Positions 8,701 through 19,100 of a DNA stretch of 53,005 nt are shown here, in pieces (positions within the stretch are counted from its first letter, which is position 1; each line of letters starts with the position of its first letter). The position numbers and the translations under genes were made by a program. This stretch comes from Desulfurococcales archaeon (GTDB lineage Archaea; Thermoproteota; Thermoprotei_A; Sulfolobales; AG1). The notes beneath the pieces were generated by a model, which worked only from the letters and a program-made list of their open reading frames with translations, was not told where the DNA came from and searched no databases. The DNA is taken from NCBI GenBank assembly GCA_009903825.1, contig WYEN01000048.1:1-53005 (forward strand), read 5' to 3'.

Positions 8701-9111
8701 AGGCGTCATTCTGACAACGATCCCTTCTATCTGTATGAGTTTTCCTATATGCTCATTTCTCAGATCTCTGATCTTATATGTGATGGGAAGACTCTTTACA
8801 CGAGCTTTAATCTTTGTCTCTACGCCATACTCTGATAAGATATACTCGTTAAGAGCAGGTTCTATAACTTCTCTTAATACTTTCAAAGGCTCTTCTAATA
8901 ATCTTTTCGCAAGCTCTTCATTATAAGAGTAAAGATCCATGTAATCAATTGTTACAGATGTTTTCCCTCTTCTAAGAGCCTCTGAGATCCTTTCTTTATA
9001 CTTAGGTCTGTTGTTCTCGTCTAAAAAATTCTCAAAAAAATCCTTTACAACATCTTTATACTCTACTAATATTGTTACATCTTGATCTTGTGAAACAGAC
9101 ATATTACTCAT
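5770..9111 (-). CDS. mcm: MCM replicative helicase containing an intein
   Basis: MCM is the hexameric 3'-5' helicase that unwinds the replication fork. The N-terminal domain has zinc-ligand cysteines at about 152, 171 and 174. The AAA+ core has Walker A G-D-P-G-T-A-K-S at about 343-350. A 418-codon intein follows the S-T-A-A-G-L segment (bases 6730-7983). After it the C-extein resumes with T-A-S-V-L-R-D, Walker B C-I-D-E-I-D-K and the arginine finger L-S-R-F-D-L, and a winged helix ends the protein. Without the intein it would be about 695 residues, normal for archaeal MCM. I chose the ATG at 9111 because a GAGGGA ribosome site precedes it by about ten bases; an in-frame TTG at 9135 adds eight codons inside gins23. 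The order gins23-mcm matches the arrangement in Sulfolobus. Confidence 0.95.
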   Translation of the reverse strand: MSNMSVSQDQDVTILVEYKDVVKDFFENFLDENNRPKYKERISEALRRGKTSVTIDYMDLYSYNEELAKRLLEEPLKVLREVIEPALNEYILSEYGVETKIKARVKSLPITYKIRDLRNEHIGKLIQIEGIVVRMTPLKQRLARAMIYHSECQGKFPVEVEGEYFEIPKICPLCNSSKGSFEIIEEESQYVDYQKIVISEMPEELPPGQMPRQITAILEEDLVDIARPGDRVIVTGVLRLSKDRSSRRRTIRSVYEAELYVLNIELSHKGVEQVELSERDIEEIKRLAKDPLIRRKIIASIAPTIYGLWDIKEAIALLLFGGVPKIREDGTRVRGDIHVLIIGDPGTAKSQLLQFTAKVAPRGIFTTGRGSTAAGLCIGPESLVYTNHGILNPETLFTINNQRTVLTDNIIFTLDSFLSLYSYTEKGFILEKVSHIYLLPVETAVRIETFTGKDLVVSPETKILIYEKDKIVWKKAIDLREGEHIIIVRKIPEPKNKIMSILNLLPPDLKIVDDEGKIYKVQDIIKMFSSGEISLEILRKKFKYILYEEEGFRKFYNLPDLGEEFIEFYSILFTKGVIEDLKSSHQIRIINGGKDLLIILRGLLKKLFNIDEDMIFSHNDRDIIIKDPMIFRLASHIGASKKYVERTLDPNIHLLSNNLLKIFLKKIFTELGFRDVVGRVYVKHYSLLLLRQLSLLLKRFGVLSVITRDPDDDSFYLIISDRASLDMLEREIGIPDKVENNYQGSAYTDLIIDIDDKLSIAKIKEVWLEKGGVMYDFTINNTENFLVEDYIVHNTASVLRDRSTGEYYLEAGALVLGDLGVVCIDEIDKMREEDRVAIHEALEQQTVSISKAGIHAVLNARASVLAAGNPKYGRYEEDRHFIDNINLPPTILSRFDLIFVLRDKPSPDEDRRLASYIVEAHSRYEELKPLIEPDLLRKYIAYARTHVKPVLKEEARKMLVDFFVEMRSAVAESKGIVPLPITARQMEALIRMAEAHARMALKDVVDEEDASEAIRMMLLMLSQVGIDVETKAIDIDAIMTGKPTSKRRKIHEIEDVIRQITKLEGKPCAPLSEIISRLQDRNIPQEEIERLLNTLYREGLVTQIKIHCYKLVE
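6730..7983 (-). other. Intein in mcm with a degenerate homing-endonuclease domain
   Basis: The insertion starts with Cys (C-I-G-P-E-S-L-V) and ends Y-I-V-H-N before a Thr, so the splice nucleophiles are Cys1, the terminal Asn with its preceding His, and Thr+1. The block F-like segment M-Y-D-F-T-I-N-N-T-E-N-F-L-V is present. In block B, the residue where the common T-x-x-H histidine is expected appears to be Thr (S-P-E-T-K-I-L-I). At 418 residues it is long enough for a LAGLIDADG endonuclease, but the two motif positions seem to read F-Y-S-I-L-F-T-K-G and F-L-K-K-I-F-T-E-L-G-F, without the catalytic acids. Splicing looks feasible; homing activity probably is not. Confidence 0.88.
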
Positions 9112-9112
9112 A

Positions 9113-9685
9113 TCAAGATCCCTCTTCAACAGCAATAATATTGATCCATTTATGAATATTTCTTAAAAACAACCTATAGAAAATTTTTTCTTCTAAAGTC
9201 ATTCTCTTCTCAAGTTCTTCATCAATATTTTCAGAGACCTGAATATAGTATAATATTTTTTTATATCTGAGAGAGAGTATCTTTTCAAAACTTTTCTTTA
9301 ACTTCTCGATCTCTTGAAAAACTCTTGGATCTTTAGAATCAATTTTTTTCTCATATTCCTTTATTAATCTTCTGATCTCATAGTAGAGATTCGGAGGAAT
9401 CTTATGAAGCTCATATTTAGAGCCTTCAGATCTTCTCTCTTCTTGAAATCTTATTCTATTAACATCATCGCTACTCTTCACATTACGAATGATCTTTACA
9501 TATTCTTTATTTTCTAAAGTTTCAGCAACCCATCTTGGCAGATCAATCTCCACGCCTCTCACAAGATCTATATCGGTGAAGCCTGTTTTTCCAATATCTT
9601 TTAACACCATGACTCTCACAGGAGAATGCATGTCAAGACTTTTGATCGATTCTATAAATGCTTTCATAAACATAAGATTACTCAT
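9113..9685 (-). CDS. gins23: GINS complex subunit Gins23
   Basis: The small B-domain of GINS proteins is at the N-terminus (roughly residues 20-65, V-R-V-M-V-L-K-D to L-P-R-W-V-A-E-T-L) and the helical A-domain follows. B-then-A is the order of Psf2/Psf3, hence Gins23 rather than Gins15. GINS joins MCM and the RecJ/Cdc45 homologue in the archaeal CMG-like helicase. The gene ends two bases before the mcm ATG, and its 3' end supplies the mcm ribosome site. The function follows from domain order and the well-known gins23-mcm linkage; sequence conservation is modest. Confidence 0.85.
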   Translation of the reverse strand: MSNLMFMKAFIESIKSLDMHSPVRVMVLKDIGKTGFTDIDLVRGVEIDLPRWVAETLENKEYVKIIRNVKSSDDVNRIRFQEERRSEGSKYELHKIPPNLYYEIRRLIKEYEKKIDSKDPRVFQEIEKLKKSFEKILSLRYKKILYYIQVSENIDEELEKRMTLEEKIFYRLFLRNIHKWINIIAVEEGS

Positions 9686-9750
9686 CTATTAAATAAAATT
9701 ATACATACACACTTAAAAAAACATTGATATATTAGATAAATGAAGCATGA

Positions 9751-12700
9751 TCATGAGATATTCTCTGTTAATGAGCCAAGGATCTTATTAATAATCTGTA
9801 TCTCATGATCTATATGACTTAAATCTAAACCTCTAATCTCTCTTAATATGTCTCTTAAGACTTCATCAACATCATAATTTTCGTATAATATTTTGTCAAT
9901 ATACTTCTCAAGAGCTCTGCTAGCTTCTTCTGAAGTGATCTCTGGAGCTATCTCTCTGATTTTCTTTAAAATCTCTATGCCTAATTTAGTTGGTATCAGG
10001 TATCTTCTTTTTCTACTTTCAATTACATATCCATGTCTCAGATTATTTTCAATAGCTTTCACATAAGTGCTGGGCCTACCTATTCCTCTCTCCTTCATCA
10101 TTTTTATTATCTCACTACTTTTATACAAAGGCGTCAAAGAGCCTCTCAAAACTTTAATATCTAAAATCTCGAGAACATCATCTTTCTCGATATCTTGCGG
10201 AAGCATCTTCATATAGTTATATATCTTCATAAAACCTTCTTCATAAACTCTACATATGCCTTCTACAGATCCTTTTAAATCAGGTTTATCAAGTATTTCA
10301 TATTCGATTACGCAATAATCCACTTCAGCCTCTTTCATCTGACTTGCAATAAATCTTCGAAATATAAGATCATATAGTTTTATATGAGATTCTGTTAATT
10401 GTGTCATAGGGACCTCCCCTGAATACATTGCTTCAAAGATCTCATCTGCCGAATATGGATAAGTAGGTCTAATAGCTTCGTGAGCTCCCTCAGCTCCCCA
10501 GCTTCTGCTTCCAACATATTCTTCACCGAATCTATCGATAATAAATCTTTTGGCAATATCAATACCATATGAAGATATATGTGTAGAATCTGTTCTATGA
10601 TAAGTTATCAAGCCAGCCTCAAAGAGATCCTGAGCCAACTTCATTACGAGCTTTGGCGAGTAGCCTAATAAACTTCCTGCTGATGTTAATAGAGAGTCAG
10701 TGGTGAATGGAGGCTGCGGATTTATTATTTTTCTCTCTATTTTGACGCTTCTGATCTTAATGAATCTTCTTTTTAAGACGTCTTTTATATCATCTTTATC
10801 TTTAACAAATATTTTCAATTTGCCGAGTCTTTCATTAGACGTCTTGATATACAGCCAAAAGCCTTTATTACTTTTATATCTCTCGAAAGCCTCTACAATC
10901 CATGATAAAACCGGGGTCTGAACTCTTCCTGCACCAAGCCACTTCTTTCTATAGATATTCTGAAGCTCTCTACTTAATAAAAATCCTACCCAACGATCAT
11001 CTATTCTTCTAAGGATCTGTGCTGAGACAAGCTTGTTATCTATATCTCTAATTTTTGTTATAGCATCTAAAATAGCTTTTCTAGTTATCTCATGAAACTC
11101 TATTCTGAATATCTTAGGGTTATAAGGTCTCAGAAGATTCTTAAGATCATAAGCAATCTTTTCACCCTCAGGATCAGGGTCTGTGGCGATCATAACTATA
11201 TCAACGGTATACGCCAATCTTCTGAGCGTATCAATGATCTTCCTCTGATCTCTTATAAGACTACTTCCACATCTAGGACATTGAGAGACTTCTTCAACAA
11301 ATTGATATCCGCATGAGAGACATCTTTTAATATAATTATATACTGGTTTAAACTCTCCATCATATTCAACGCCATATAGACCAGCATCTTTAACAAGATC
11401 TGTCACATGTCCTATAGATGGAGCAATAGTCACTACATACACCTCATTATCTCTCCTTATACTAAACTCTCTAACAACAAGATCATTTATAACTCTCTTG
11501 TTTTTAGATCCAAACAACTCAGATATAGTCCTTACCTTAGTAGGAGATTCAACGATCATTAAAACAGTCTTTATCTCTATAGGAGCCTCTGATTTTTCTA
11601 CAGAAGTTGTTGTTCGAGACTTCTCCTGCTCTTTTTTAACAGTCTCAAGATCTATATCATCAAATTTTTTAAACTCGACATTGCTTAAATATCTTTTTAA
11701 TCTTTTTATCAAGAGCTCTAAAAGAGCCTGTTCTCTATATAATATTAATGAAAGCCCTAATGTGAATCTGTTGTTTAATATTCTTGATGTTCTTCCAGAA
11801 GCCTGGATGTATGTGAGAGGATCTGGGATCAAAACATTTTTATTCAAAAGATCTATTAGACCAAATCTTGCATACAGCCTCTCTTCTTTTAATTCTCGAA
11901 GCATATTCCATGTATCATCTATAATAAAAAAGATCTTGTCTACAAGATCTTTTAATTTATCTTTTGCTTCTGATTCACCATTTAAAATTTTTTTAAGAAT
12001 ATAAAGCTCTGAGACTGACATCTTAGAGAGTATATGCATAAGCTCATCAAGATGCTCCTTAACATCAAAACCTTTTGAAGCTAATGTAGATAATATCAAC
12101 AATAGTTTCCTAGGATCTTTCAAAGACTTCTCTAATGATACAGCGAAACTTGGTACTCCTAGAAAAACAGCGTTTCTAATAATCTTTGGAGAGTCCAGTC
12201 CTCTGACTGCTGTTCCGTAGAAAGATGCTGATGCGATAAGATACTTCAGATCTCCTCTTAAAAACTTTTCAATATCCCTCTTTCTAGAGTCGGCTATGCC
12301 GATCTCAAAACCTTCCTCCATAAGTCTTTTATAGATCTCTTTGATATCTTCATTAAACTCTTGTGAGACATATATGATGGTTCCTTCTCCAAGTTTCTGT
12401 AAAACTTCTTTTAACATAGTCAGATCTTTATAGTGCATATATGTGTCAATAATATTTCTGACATAATCCATCACACCTCCAACCTCAAGATCAAGAGTTT
12501 CTCTCAAGATCTTTGTTTTCATACCTTCTCTCCCAGTTGCTGATGCGATCACGAATTGCCCTATGTTGTTTCTAGATCTATATTCAACAATTTTGTTTCT
12601 AAGCTCTTCAATTTCTATTCTATATCTCTCATAAAGATCTTTTTTATCTAATATTTTTGCTGTCAACATATTTTGTTTTAAAATTGTTATTCTAAAAGCT

Positions 12701-13425
12701 GTATCAATGATATCTTCTGAATAACCTAATAATCTTAAGATTCTTTCAACATTTCTAGATCTTTTCAATATAGCATCAAGATCATCCGCCACCACAAGGT
12801 CAAATTTTAATTGAGATAGATCATTGAATCTTCTCGCTAGTAATGAGGATGTCGATATAAATATGAAGCCCTCAAGATCATTATTAATAACTTCCAAAGA
12901 TTTTTTGTGAAGACTTTTCCTAGAATCATAAATAAAAATCCTGTCCGGATCATTATTAGTTTTTTCAGCATAATAAATCAGTCTATTATAAGTTTGTTTA
13001 GCCAGCTCTATCGTTGGAGTGATGAAATAGATTTTTTTATTCATCTTCATTATATAAAGAGAGTATATATGAAGAAGCGTTGATTTTCCAAGCCCTGTCG
13101 GAGCTATTAAAGCAAAATTCTCGTTATTAAGTAGTCTAAGAGCCCATGTTCTTTGAATAGACCACATTTTGAATCCAGTAGCATTCTCAAAAAATTCTTG
13201 AAAGAACTTAAGATCTCTCTCTCTAATATACATGTACATATAATCTCCAGGCTCTTCAAGAGTTTCAGCTAGAATATATGTAAGCTTCTCTCTATCATCA
13301 AGCGATGATAATAGTCTTTTATCGACTTTAGATAGACATTTACGACATGGCAGCCCAAGCGAGAGTCTATATGAATCTATGGAGCCTCCACATGCAGGAC
13401 AGGAGTTGTTATAGATCGGTTGCAT
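9751..13425 (-). CDS. rgy: Reverse gyrase (first copy)
   Basis: Reverse gyrase introduces positive supercoils and is a hallmark of hyperthermophiles. The 1224-residue protein is full length. It has an N-terminal zinc finger (C-P-A-C-G and C-R-K-C), Walker A A-P-T-G-L-G-K-S-T, motif II A-D-D-L-D-A, a helicase second half with A-S-G-R-T-S-R, then the topoisomerase IA part starting V-E-S-P-T-K. A second zinc finger (C-L-S-C-G and C-P-R-C-G) follows, and the catalytic Tyr is Y942 in I-T-Y-H-R-T-D-S. A low-complexity Lys/Glu/Thr linker near 605-625 joins the two halves. All catalytic elements appear intact. A second copy lies at 16142-19795. Confidence 0.96.
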   Translation of the reverse strand: MQPIYNNSCPACGGSIDSYRLSLGLPCRKCLSKVDKRLLSSLDDREKLTYILAETLEEPGDYMYMYIRERDLKFFQEFFENATGFKMWSIQRTWALRLLNNENFALIAPTGLGKSTLLHIYSLYIMKMNKKIYFITPTIELAKQTYNRLIYYAEKTNNDPDRIFIYDSRKSLHKKSLEVINNDLEGFIFISTSSLLARRFNDLSQLKFDLVVADDLDAILKRSRNVERILRLLGYSEDIIDTAFRITILKQNMLTAKILDKKDLYERYRIEIEELRNKIVEYRSRNNIGQFVIASATGREGMKTKILRETLDLEVGGVMDYVRNIIDTYMHYKDLTMLKEVLQKLGEGTIIYVSQEFNEDIKEIYKRLMEEGFEIGIADSRKRDIEKFLRGDLKYLIASASFYGTAVRGLDSPKIIRNAVFLGVPSFAVSLEKSLKDPRKLLLILSTLASKGFDVKEHLDELMHILSKMSVSELYILKKILNGESEAKDKLKDLVDKIFFIIDDTWNMLRELKEERLYARFGLIDLLNKNVLIPDPLTYIQASGRTSRILNNRFTLGLSLILYREQALLELLIKRLKRYLSNVEFKKFDDIDLETVKKEQEKSRTTTSVEKSEAPIEIKTVLMIVESPTKVRTISELFGSKNKRVINDLVVREFSIRRDNEVYVVTIAPSIGHVTDLVKDAGLYGVEYDGEFKPVYNYIKRCLSCGYQFVEEVSQCPRCGSSLIRDQRKIIDTLRRLAYTVDIVMIATDPDPEGEKIAYDLKNLLRPYNPKIFRIEFHEITRKAILDAITKIRDIDNKLVSAQILRRIDDRWVGFLLSRELQNIYRKKWLGAGRVQTPVLSWIVEAFERYKSNKGFWLYIKTSNERLGKLKIFVKDKDDIKDVLKRRFIKIRSVKIERKIINPQPPFTTDSLLTSAGSLLGYSPKLVMKLAQDLFEAGLITYHRTDSTHISSYGIDIAKRFIIDRFGEEYVGSRSWGAEGAHEAIRPTYPYSADEIFEAMYSGEVPMTQLTESHIKLYDLIFRRFIASQMKEAEVDYCVIEYEILDKPDLKGSVEGICRVYEEGFMKIYNYMKMLPQDIEKDDVLEILDIKVLRGSLTPLYKSSEIIKMMKERGIGRPSTYVKAIENNLRHGYVIESRKRRYLIPTKLGIEILKKIREIAPEITSEEASRALEKYIDKILYENYDVDEVLRDILREIRGLDLSHIDHEIQIINKILGSLTENIS

Positions 13426-13554
13426 TAAAAAACCTGTTTAATACGCTTTTAACATAATGTTAGCTTAAAAACAATAAGTACATTAGATCAATGATTTTTA
13501 TAATGAAATTAAGTTATAAGGACTCTAAAAATATAGATGATAGTGGTGTGATAA

Positions 13555-15768
13555 GTGGTTAGATACAAAAGTGTTGAACAGATTCTTAAGATAATGAGAA
13601 ACATAGATCAGATTAGAAACATAGGTATTATTGCTCACGTAGATCATGGTAAAACAACTTTGACAGACTCTTTATTGGCGGCCGCAGGCATAATCTCAGA
13701 GAAGTTAGCAGGAGAGATATTAGCATTAGACTATCTCAACGTTGAACAACAGAGAGGAATAACTGTGAAAGCTGCTAACATAAGTCTATATTATGAGTTT
13801 GAAGGAAAACCATATGTAATAAATCTCATAGACACTCCAGGACATGTTGATTTCTCTGGAAAAGTCTCGAGAAGTCTGAGAGTATTAGATGGAGCAATCG
13901 TCGTTGTAGATGCTGTAGAGGGTGTCATGACACAGACTGAGACTGTTTTGAGACAAGCTCTTGAAGAGAGAGTGAGACCTTTATTATTCATTAATAAGAT
14001 AGATCGATTGATAAAAGAGTTGAGAATGACTCCAAAAGAGATTCAAGACAGATTTGTACAAATAATTAAAGATATAAACAATCTTATAGACACATACGGA
14101 GAGCCTGGTTTCAAAGAGAAGTGGAGGCTAGATCCTGTGAAAGGTCAGATAGCATTTGGATCTGCGAAAGATAGGATCGGTCTTACTATTCCATACTCAC
14201 AGAGAAAAGGTATTAAAATAAGCGATCTTATATCAGCATATGAGAAAGGCAGAGAAGTTGTAGAAGATCTTCAGAAGAAGATACCTCTACACGAAGTATT
14301 GCTAGAGATGGTTATAAAACATGTTCCTAATCCTAGAGAGGCTCAGGCATATAGGATCCCTAAGATATGGAGAGGACCTTTAGATAGTGAGATAGCTAAA
14401 GCAATGATATCTGCAGATCCTGATGGACCCACAGTTTATCTGATAAATGATATGAGACACGATCCTCATGCAGGTCTTGTCGCCACTGGAAGAGTATTAT
14501 CAGGATGGCTTGAGGAGGGTAAAGAGCTTTATCTTGTCAATGCTAAGACAGTGCAGAGAGTGTTACAGACAAGTCTTTATATGGGCCCATTTAGAGAGCC
14601 TGCAGACAAGATTTATGCTGGAAACATAGCTGCTGTATTAGGTCTTGATAGAGCAAGATCTGGTGAGACTGCTGTAGATCCTTCTCTAAAAGAGATGATG
14701 GTTCCTTTTGAAAAGATCTCTTATATATCAGAGCCTGTCGTCACAATAGCTGTAGAGCCTAGAACGCCTTCCGAGCTTACTAAGATGGTTGATGCTTTGA
14801 AGAAGCTTATTATAGAGGATCCTAATCTTGTATTGAAAATAAATGAGGAGACAGGAGAATATTTATTATCAGGAATGGGCCAGGTGCATCTTGAAGTCGC
14901 ATTAACATTATTAAAAGAGAATTTCGGTGTCGAAGTGAAAACCTCCACTCCTCTGATCATATATAGAGAGACTATAAGAGGATCTTCACCAGTTTTAGAA
15001 GGCAAATCTCCTAATAAACATAACAGACTTTATATCTCAGTAGAGCCTTTAAATGAGGAGACAATAAGACTGATAGCCACCGGAGAAGTATCAGAAGATC
15101 AAGATCCTCGTGAGAGAGCAAAAATATTAAGAGACAAAGCCGGGTGGGATTATGATGAGGCTAGAAGAATATGGGCTATAGATGAGAATATCAATGTGTT
15201 TGTAGACAGAACATCAGGTATTCAATATCTTAGAGAGGTTAGAGACACCATCATACAAGGATTTAGACTGGCAATGAGAGAAGGTCCTCTGGCAATGGAG
15301 CCTGTGAGAGGTGTCAAAGTGATATTACATGACGCAGTGATTCATGAGGATCCTGCTCACAGAGGACCTGCACAGCTGTATCCAGCAACTAGAAATCCTA
15401 TATATGCAGGCATGTTAATGTCTAAACCAACATTATTAGAGCCTATTCAGAAGGTTGATATTAAGATACCTATTGACTACATGGGCGAGGTGACGGCGAT
15501 TTTAACCAGAAAAAGAGGAAGAATTCTTGAGGTACATGAGTTATATGGTAATTGGATTAGAATAATCTCTGAGATACCAATAGCTGAGAGCATGGATCTT
15601 GCGCAACAATTAAGAGGAGCCACCTCAGGCAGAGCATTATGGGGTACTGAGTTCAGCAGATGGATGCCGGTGCCTGAGAATATGTTGCCAGAGCTTATTG
15701 CGGCTATAAGAACTAGAAAAGGTTTAAAGCCAGAGCCTCCTAAGCCAGACGACTTTCTAGGGCCTTGA
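13555..15768 (+). CDS. fusA: Translation elongation factor 2 (aEF-2)
   Basis: EF-2 is the ribosomal translocase. G1 A-H-V-D-H-G-K-T is at 27-34, G3 D-T-P-G-H and G4 N-K-I-D follow, and domain IV carries H-R-G-P-A-Q with H602 as the residue expected to become diphthamide. The 737-residue length is standard. The start is GTG, with GGTG six bases upstream acting as ribosome site and a TATA-like TTTTTATAATG near 13,495. The gene is read away from the upstream reverse gyrase and is followed by rnp4 34 bases later. Confidence 0.97.
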   Translation: MVRYKSVEQILKIMRNIDQIRNIGIIAHVDHGKTTLTDSLLAAAGIISEKLAGEILALDYLNVEQQRGITVKAANISLYYEFEGKPYVINLIDTPGHVDFSGKVSRSLRVLDGAIVVVDAVEGVMTQTETVLRQALEERVRPLLFINKIDRLIKELRMTPKEIQDRFVQIIKDINNLIDTYGEPGFKEKWRLDPVKGQIAFGSAKDRIGLTIPYSQRKGIKISDLISAYEKGREVVEDLQKKIPLHEVLLEMVIKHVPNPREAQAYRIPKIWRGPLDSEIAKAMISADPDGPTVYLINDMRHDPHAGLVATGRVLSGWLEEGKELYLVNAKTVQRVLQTSLYMGPFREPADKIYAGNIAAVLGLDRARSGETAVDPSLKEMMVPFEKISYISEPVVTIAVEPRTPSELTKMVDALKKLIIEDPNLVLKINEETGEYLLSGMGQVHLEVALTLLKENFGVEVKTSTPLIIYRETIRGSSPVLEGKSPNKHNRLYISVEPLNEETIRLIATGEVSEDQDPRERAKILRDKAGWDYDEARRIWAIDENINVFVDRTSGIQYLREVRDTIIQGFRLAMREGPLAMEPVRGVKVILHDAVIHEDPAHRGPAQLYPATRNPIYAGMLMSKPTLLEPIQKVDIKIPIDYMGEVTAILTRKRGRILEVHELYGNWIRIISEIPIAESMDLAQQLRGATSGRALWGTEFSRWMPVPENMLPELIAAIRTRKGLKPEPPKPDDFLGP

Positions 15769-15802
15769 TCATAATTTAGATACAGTCTTTTGAAGAGTCT
15801 CT

Positions 15803-16141
15803 ATGAGAAGAAAATCTGTTTTAAAAGATCTTGTTTATCAAAGCTCTGAAATACTTCTTGACTTATCTTTTAAATGGGTTAGAGAAGGTAAGATTGATTT
15901 TGCTAAAAACGCGATCAGGATCCTTGAAGAGATCAGAAGAGAGACTAATATAAGAATACCTATTTACATGAGAAGAATGTATTGTAAAAAATGTTATGTG
16001 CCATTAATACCTGGGCTTACCGCACGTGTAAGAATAATTGGGAGAGGAAAAATGTTGAGAAGAGTAGTCACATGTCTCTCATGTGGAGAGATTTATAGAT
16101 TGGAATTTATGAAAAACAAAATTAAGACTGATTATTCTTAG
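15803..16141 (+). CDS. rnp4: RNase P protein component 4 (Rpr2/Rpp21 family)
   Basis: Rnp4 pairs with Rpp29 on the specificity domain of RNase P RNA, which trims the 5' leader of pre-tRNA. The 112-residue product has two N-terminal helices and a zinc ribbon with C61, C64, C91 and C94 around a basic R-V-R-I-I-G-R-G-K strand, as in the family. It lies just after fusA on the same strand, so it may be the second gene of that transcript. It ends flush against the end of the second reverse gyrase. Confidence 0.88.
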   Translation: MRRKSVLKDLVYQSSEILLDLSFKWVREGKIDFAKNAIRILEEIRRETNIRIPIYMRRMYCKKCYVPLIPGLTARVRIIGRGKMLRRVVTCLSCGEIYRLEFMKNKIKTDYS

Positions 16142-19100
16142 CTAATATTTAATAAGATCTGTATTTAGATTAGGATACTCAACTTTTTTGTTATAGACAG
16201 CGTCTGTGATGATCTCATTAATTTCTTCATACAACTCGTTGAGAAGCTGCGTATAATCAGCTTTGCCTTCTTCTACAAGATCCATTTTCTTCTCCAGTTC
16301 TCTAGTTCTATTGACACTGACATATTGAGAATAGTTTTTACTTAGATATTCATAAACCTCTTCTCCTAATTTTGTTGCTACTAATCTAGACCTTGCTTTG
16401 GGAGGCTCTATTATATAGCCTCTTCTTCTCAATGTCTCTATTATAGTCGCATATGTAGAAGGTCTTCCAATACCTTGGTCTTTCATTAAAGACACAAGAT
16501 CAGAGTATGTGTAGAGAGGCTTCTCGCCGACGAGTCTTCTCGCGACATTTTTAAGCATTTTTCTTCCTTCTATGATCTCTATCTTCATGATAGGCATAGG
16601 CGTCATAAGAGTAAACCCAGGTTTTAAAATCTCAGTTATATAAGAAAACTCTTGTTCAAAATCTCCAACAACTAGTTTAAAACTGATCCTTTTGACTGTC
16701 GCAGGAGGCATCTGGCTTGCCATGAATCTCCTGAATATCATGTCATAAACCTTAAGATCTTCCTCAGTCAATGGTGCCTGAAGTTTTATTATTCCTGCCG
16801 CAATCAACGTTTTTAATCTATGCACATCAAATGGTCTGGTAGGTCTTATACCTTCATGAGCGCCTGGCATCTCCCATCTTCTAGGAACAAAATATTCTTC
16901 TCCAAATATGTTAGATATATAATCTTTGGCAATTCCGATGCCAAATGTGCTTACAGTAGTACTATCAGTCCTGTGATAAGTGATCAGACCCATCTCAAAA
17001 AGTTTCTGAGCAATATTCATTGCCTTATCAGCAGATATTTTGAGAGCAGATGTGACAGCTACTAACATAGTGTCAGTAGTAAATGGCGGTGGAGGATTAA
17101 CGATCTCCTCTTTAACAACTAAATCTTTCACTTCTACATAGCCTCTCTCTATAAGCTTGTTATAAGTTCCTCTAGGAGCTTTGACAATAAATTTGAGCCC
17201 GTCCTCAGTCTCTATAGTTATAAGCTCAATCTTTTTTGAGGCTTCTCTACTTCTCTCAACAACAAATCCTAAAACAGGCGTCTGAACTCTTCCTGCAGAT
17301 AGATAATTCTTATTAAACTCTCTCCATAAAACAGGACTGAGAGAATATCCGATCCATCTATCCTCAATTCTTCTAACGATCTGTGCCTTAACCATATTCT
17401 CATTGATATCTTCGAGATTTCTTAAAGCCTCTAAGATACCTTTTCTAGTCACCTCATGAAATCTTGCTCTCTTAATATTCTTATTAAAAGGCTTGAGAAG
17501 TAAATATAGATCCCAGGCAATCTTCTCTCCCTCACTATCAGGATCTGTCCCTATGATGACCTCATCTACTTGACTGGCTAAAAGTCTGAGAGCATTTATA
17601 GAATTTTTGACGCTTCTAAAAACAGTAGATCCACAGTATGGACATTTGACAGCTTCTTCCGGCACAGTTCTTCCACAATTCATACATTTCTTCAGAACAG
17701 TATATACAGGAACAAAACTTTTTATGTTTTCATTAGAAACGTCTTTCTCTATTAAAACACCAAATAACCCCTCTCTCATAGAAAGATCAAGGACATGGCC
17801 GCCGCTTGCTGTTATTATCAGAAGAGAGTCTTCTATTACAGTCTCATATGTCTGAAGATCCATAAAGGCTCTCTGAACAGGTCTGCCAAAGATCCTTCCT
17901 ATAGTTCTTGCTTTATTAGGAGACTCTACTATGAAAAGCCTGGTCTTTATAAGATCTTTAAACTCTCCTATGGCTTTTCCAGATCTTATCATTCTAACTC
18001 TCTCTCTGTCAAGATCTATTTTTCTTATCAAGTCATCAAGATCAAGATCTTTGAATCTAATCCATGACACCTCGTCTATATACCATCTCATCTCTCTCAT
18101 GAGGGCATTGAAAGCTTTTACATCGTCTATGATGAGAATGCTGAGACCTTGAGTAACTCCTCCAGCAAATAATCTACTTGTTCTTCCACTGGCCTGTATA
18201 TAAGCTGCGACATCAGGAACTACAAAAACATATTCTCCTCTTTTCTCAGATAAAGATATATAAGGACTTTTTCTCATAGCTTCAAGAATATTTTTATCTG
18301 AAAGTATTCTCTCAAAAAATCTGAGAGTTCTCTCAGCATTTCTTCTAGCATATTCTAGAAAACCTTCTAATGTCTGACCATTTTTAACAGCCTCTCTTAT
18401 TTTCTCAAGATCTTCTTTTCTAAGATATCTAAGATTTGATAAAGAACCTACTATAAAATCTATTTCGTCTTGATATTCTCTTGGTATAATATCTCTAATA
18501 CTGTTGAGAAGTATAAGCCATTTGGTAGGGTGAAACTCATTAATATCAATTTTTATCTTAAACTTGGGCACTCCCGCAAAGACAGCATACCTAACTCTCT
18601 CGGGAAGATCTATGCCTCTGACCAGCGGGCTTCGAGATGAGGCTATGCCTATCAAAACATCATATTCTCCAGATACAAATGCTTCAAAAATTTTTCTGCT
18701 AGACTTTGTAAAGTTTTTAGCTTTGATCCCGTTTTCAACAAGTATTTTCTCGAGAGCTTCTGCATAGTCTGATCCTTTGTCTAGAGGCACATATACAAGT
18801 CCTCCTGTGCCTAATCTACGGATCACATCAACAATTATTTGTTCAAGACTTCTCTCATCTTCAGGCTCTATAAATGCGTCAACAACCTTTCTGCCAACCT
18901 CGATTCTTCTGCCTACGGAGAACCCGAGTAATGTCTCAAGCATTAGTATTCTTCTAGTTTTTTTCGTAGTCTGTGTAGCTCCGCTGACAATGATCTGTCC
19001 GAATTCTCTTCTTCTGATCTCAGTTTTTCTCGATATGATCCTTTTAAGCTCTTCTTCATATTTATCAGGCTCCGACTTTATTAATTTTCTGAGACCTCTC

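Noticed and set aside
11498-12004. 168-codon open frame on the + strand
   Set aside because: It lies antisense inside the reverse gyrase gene, is low in complexity (Ser/Leu/Phe) and has no ribosome site.
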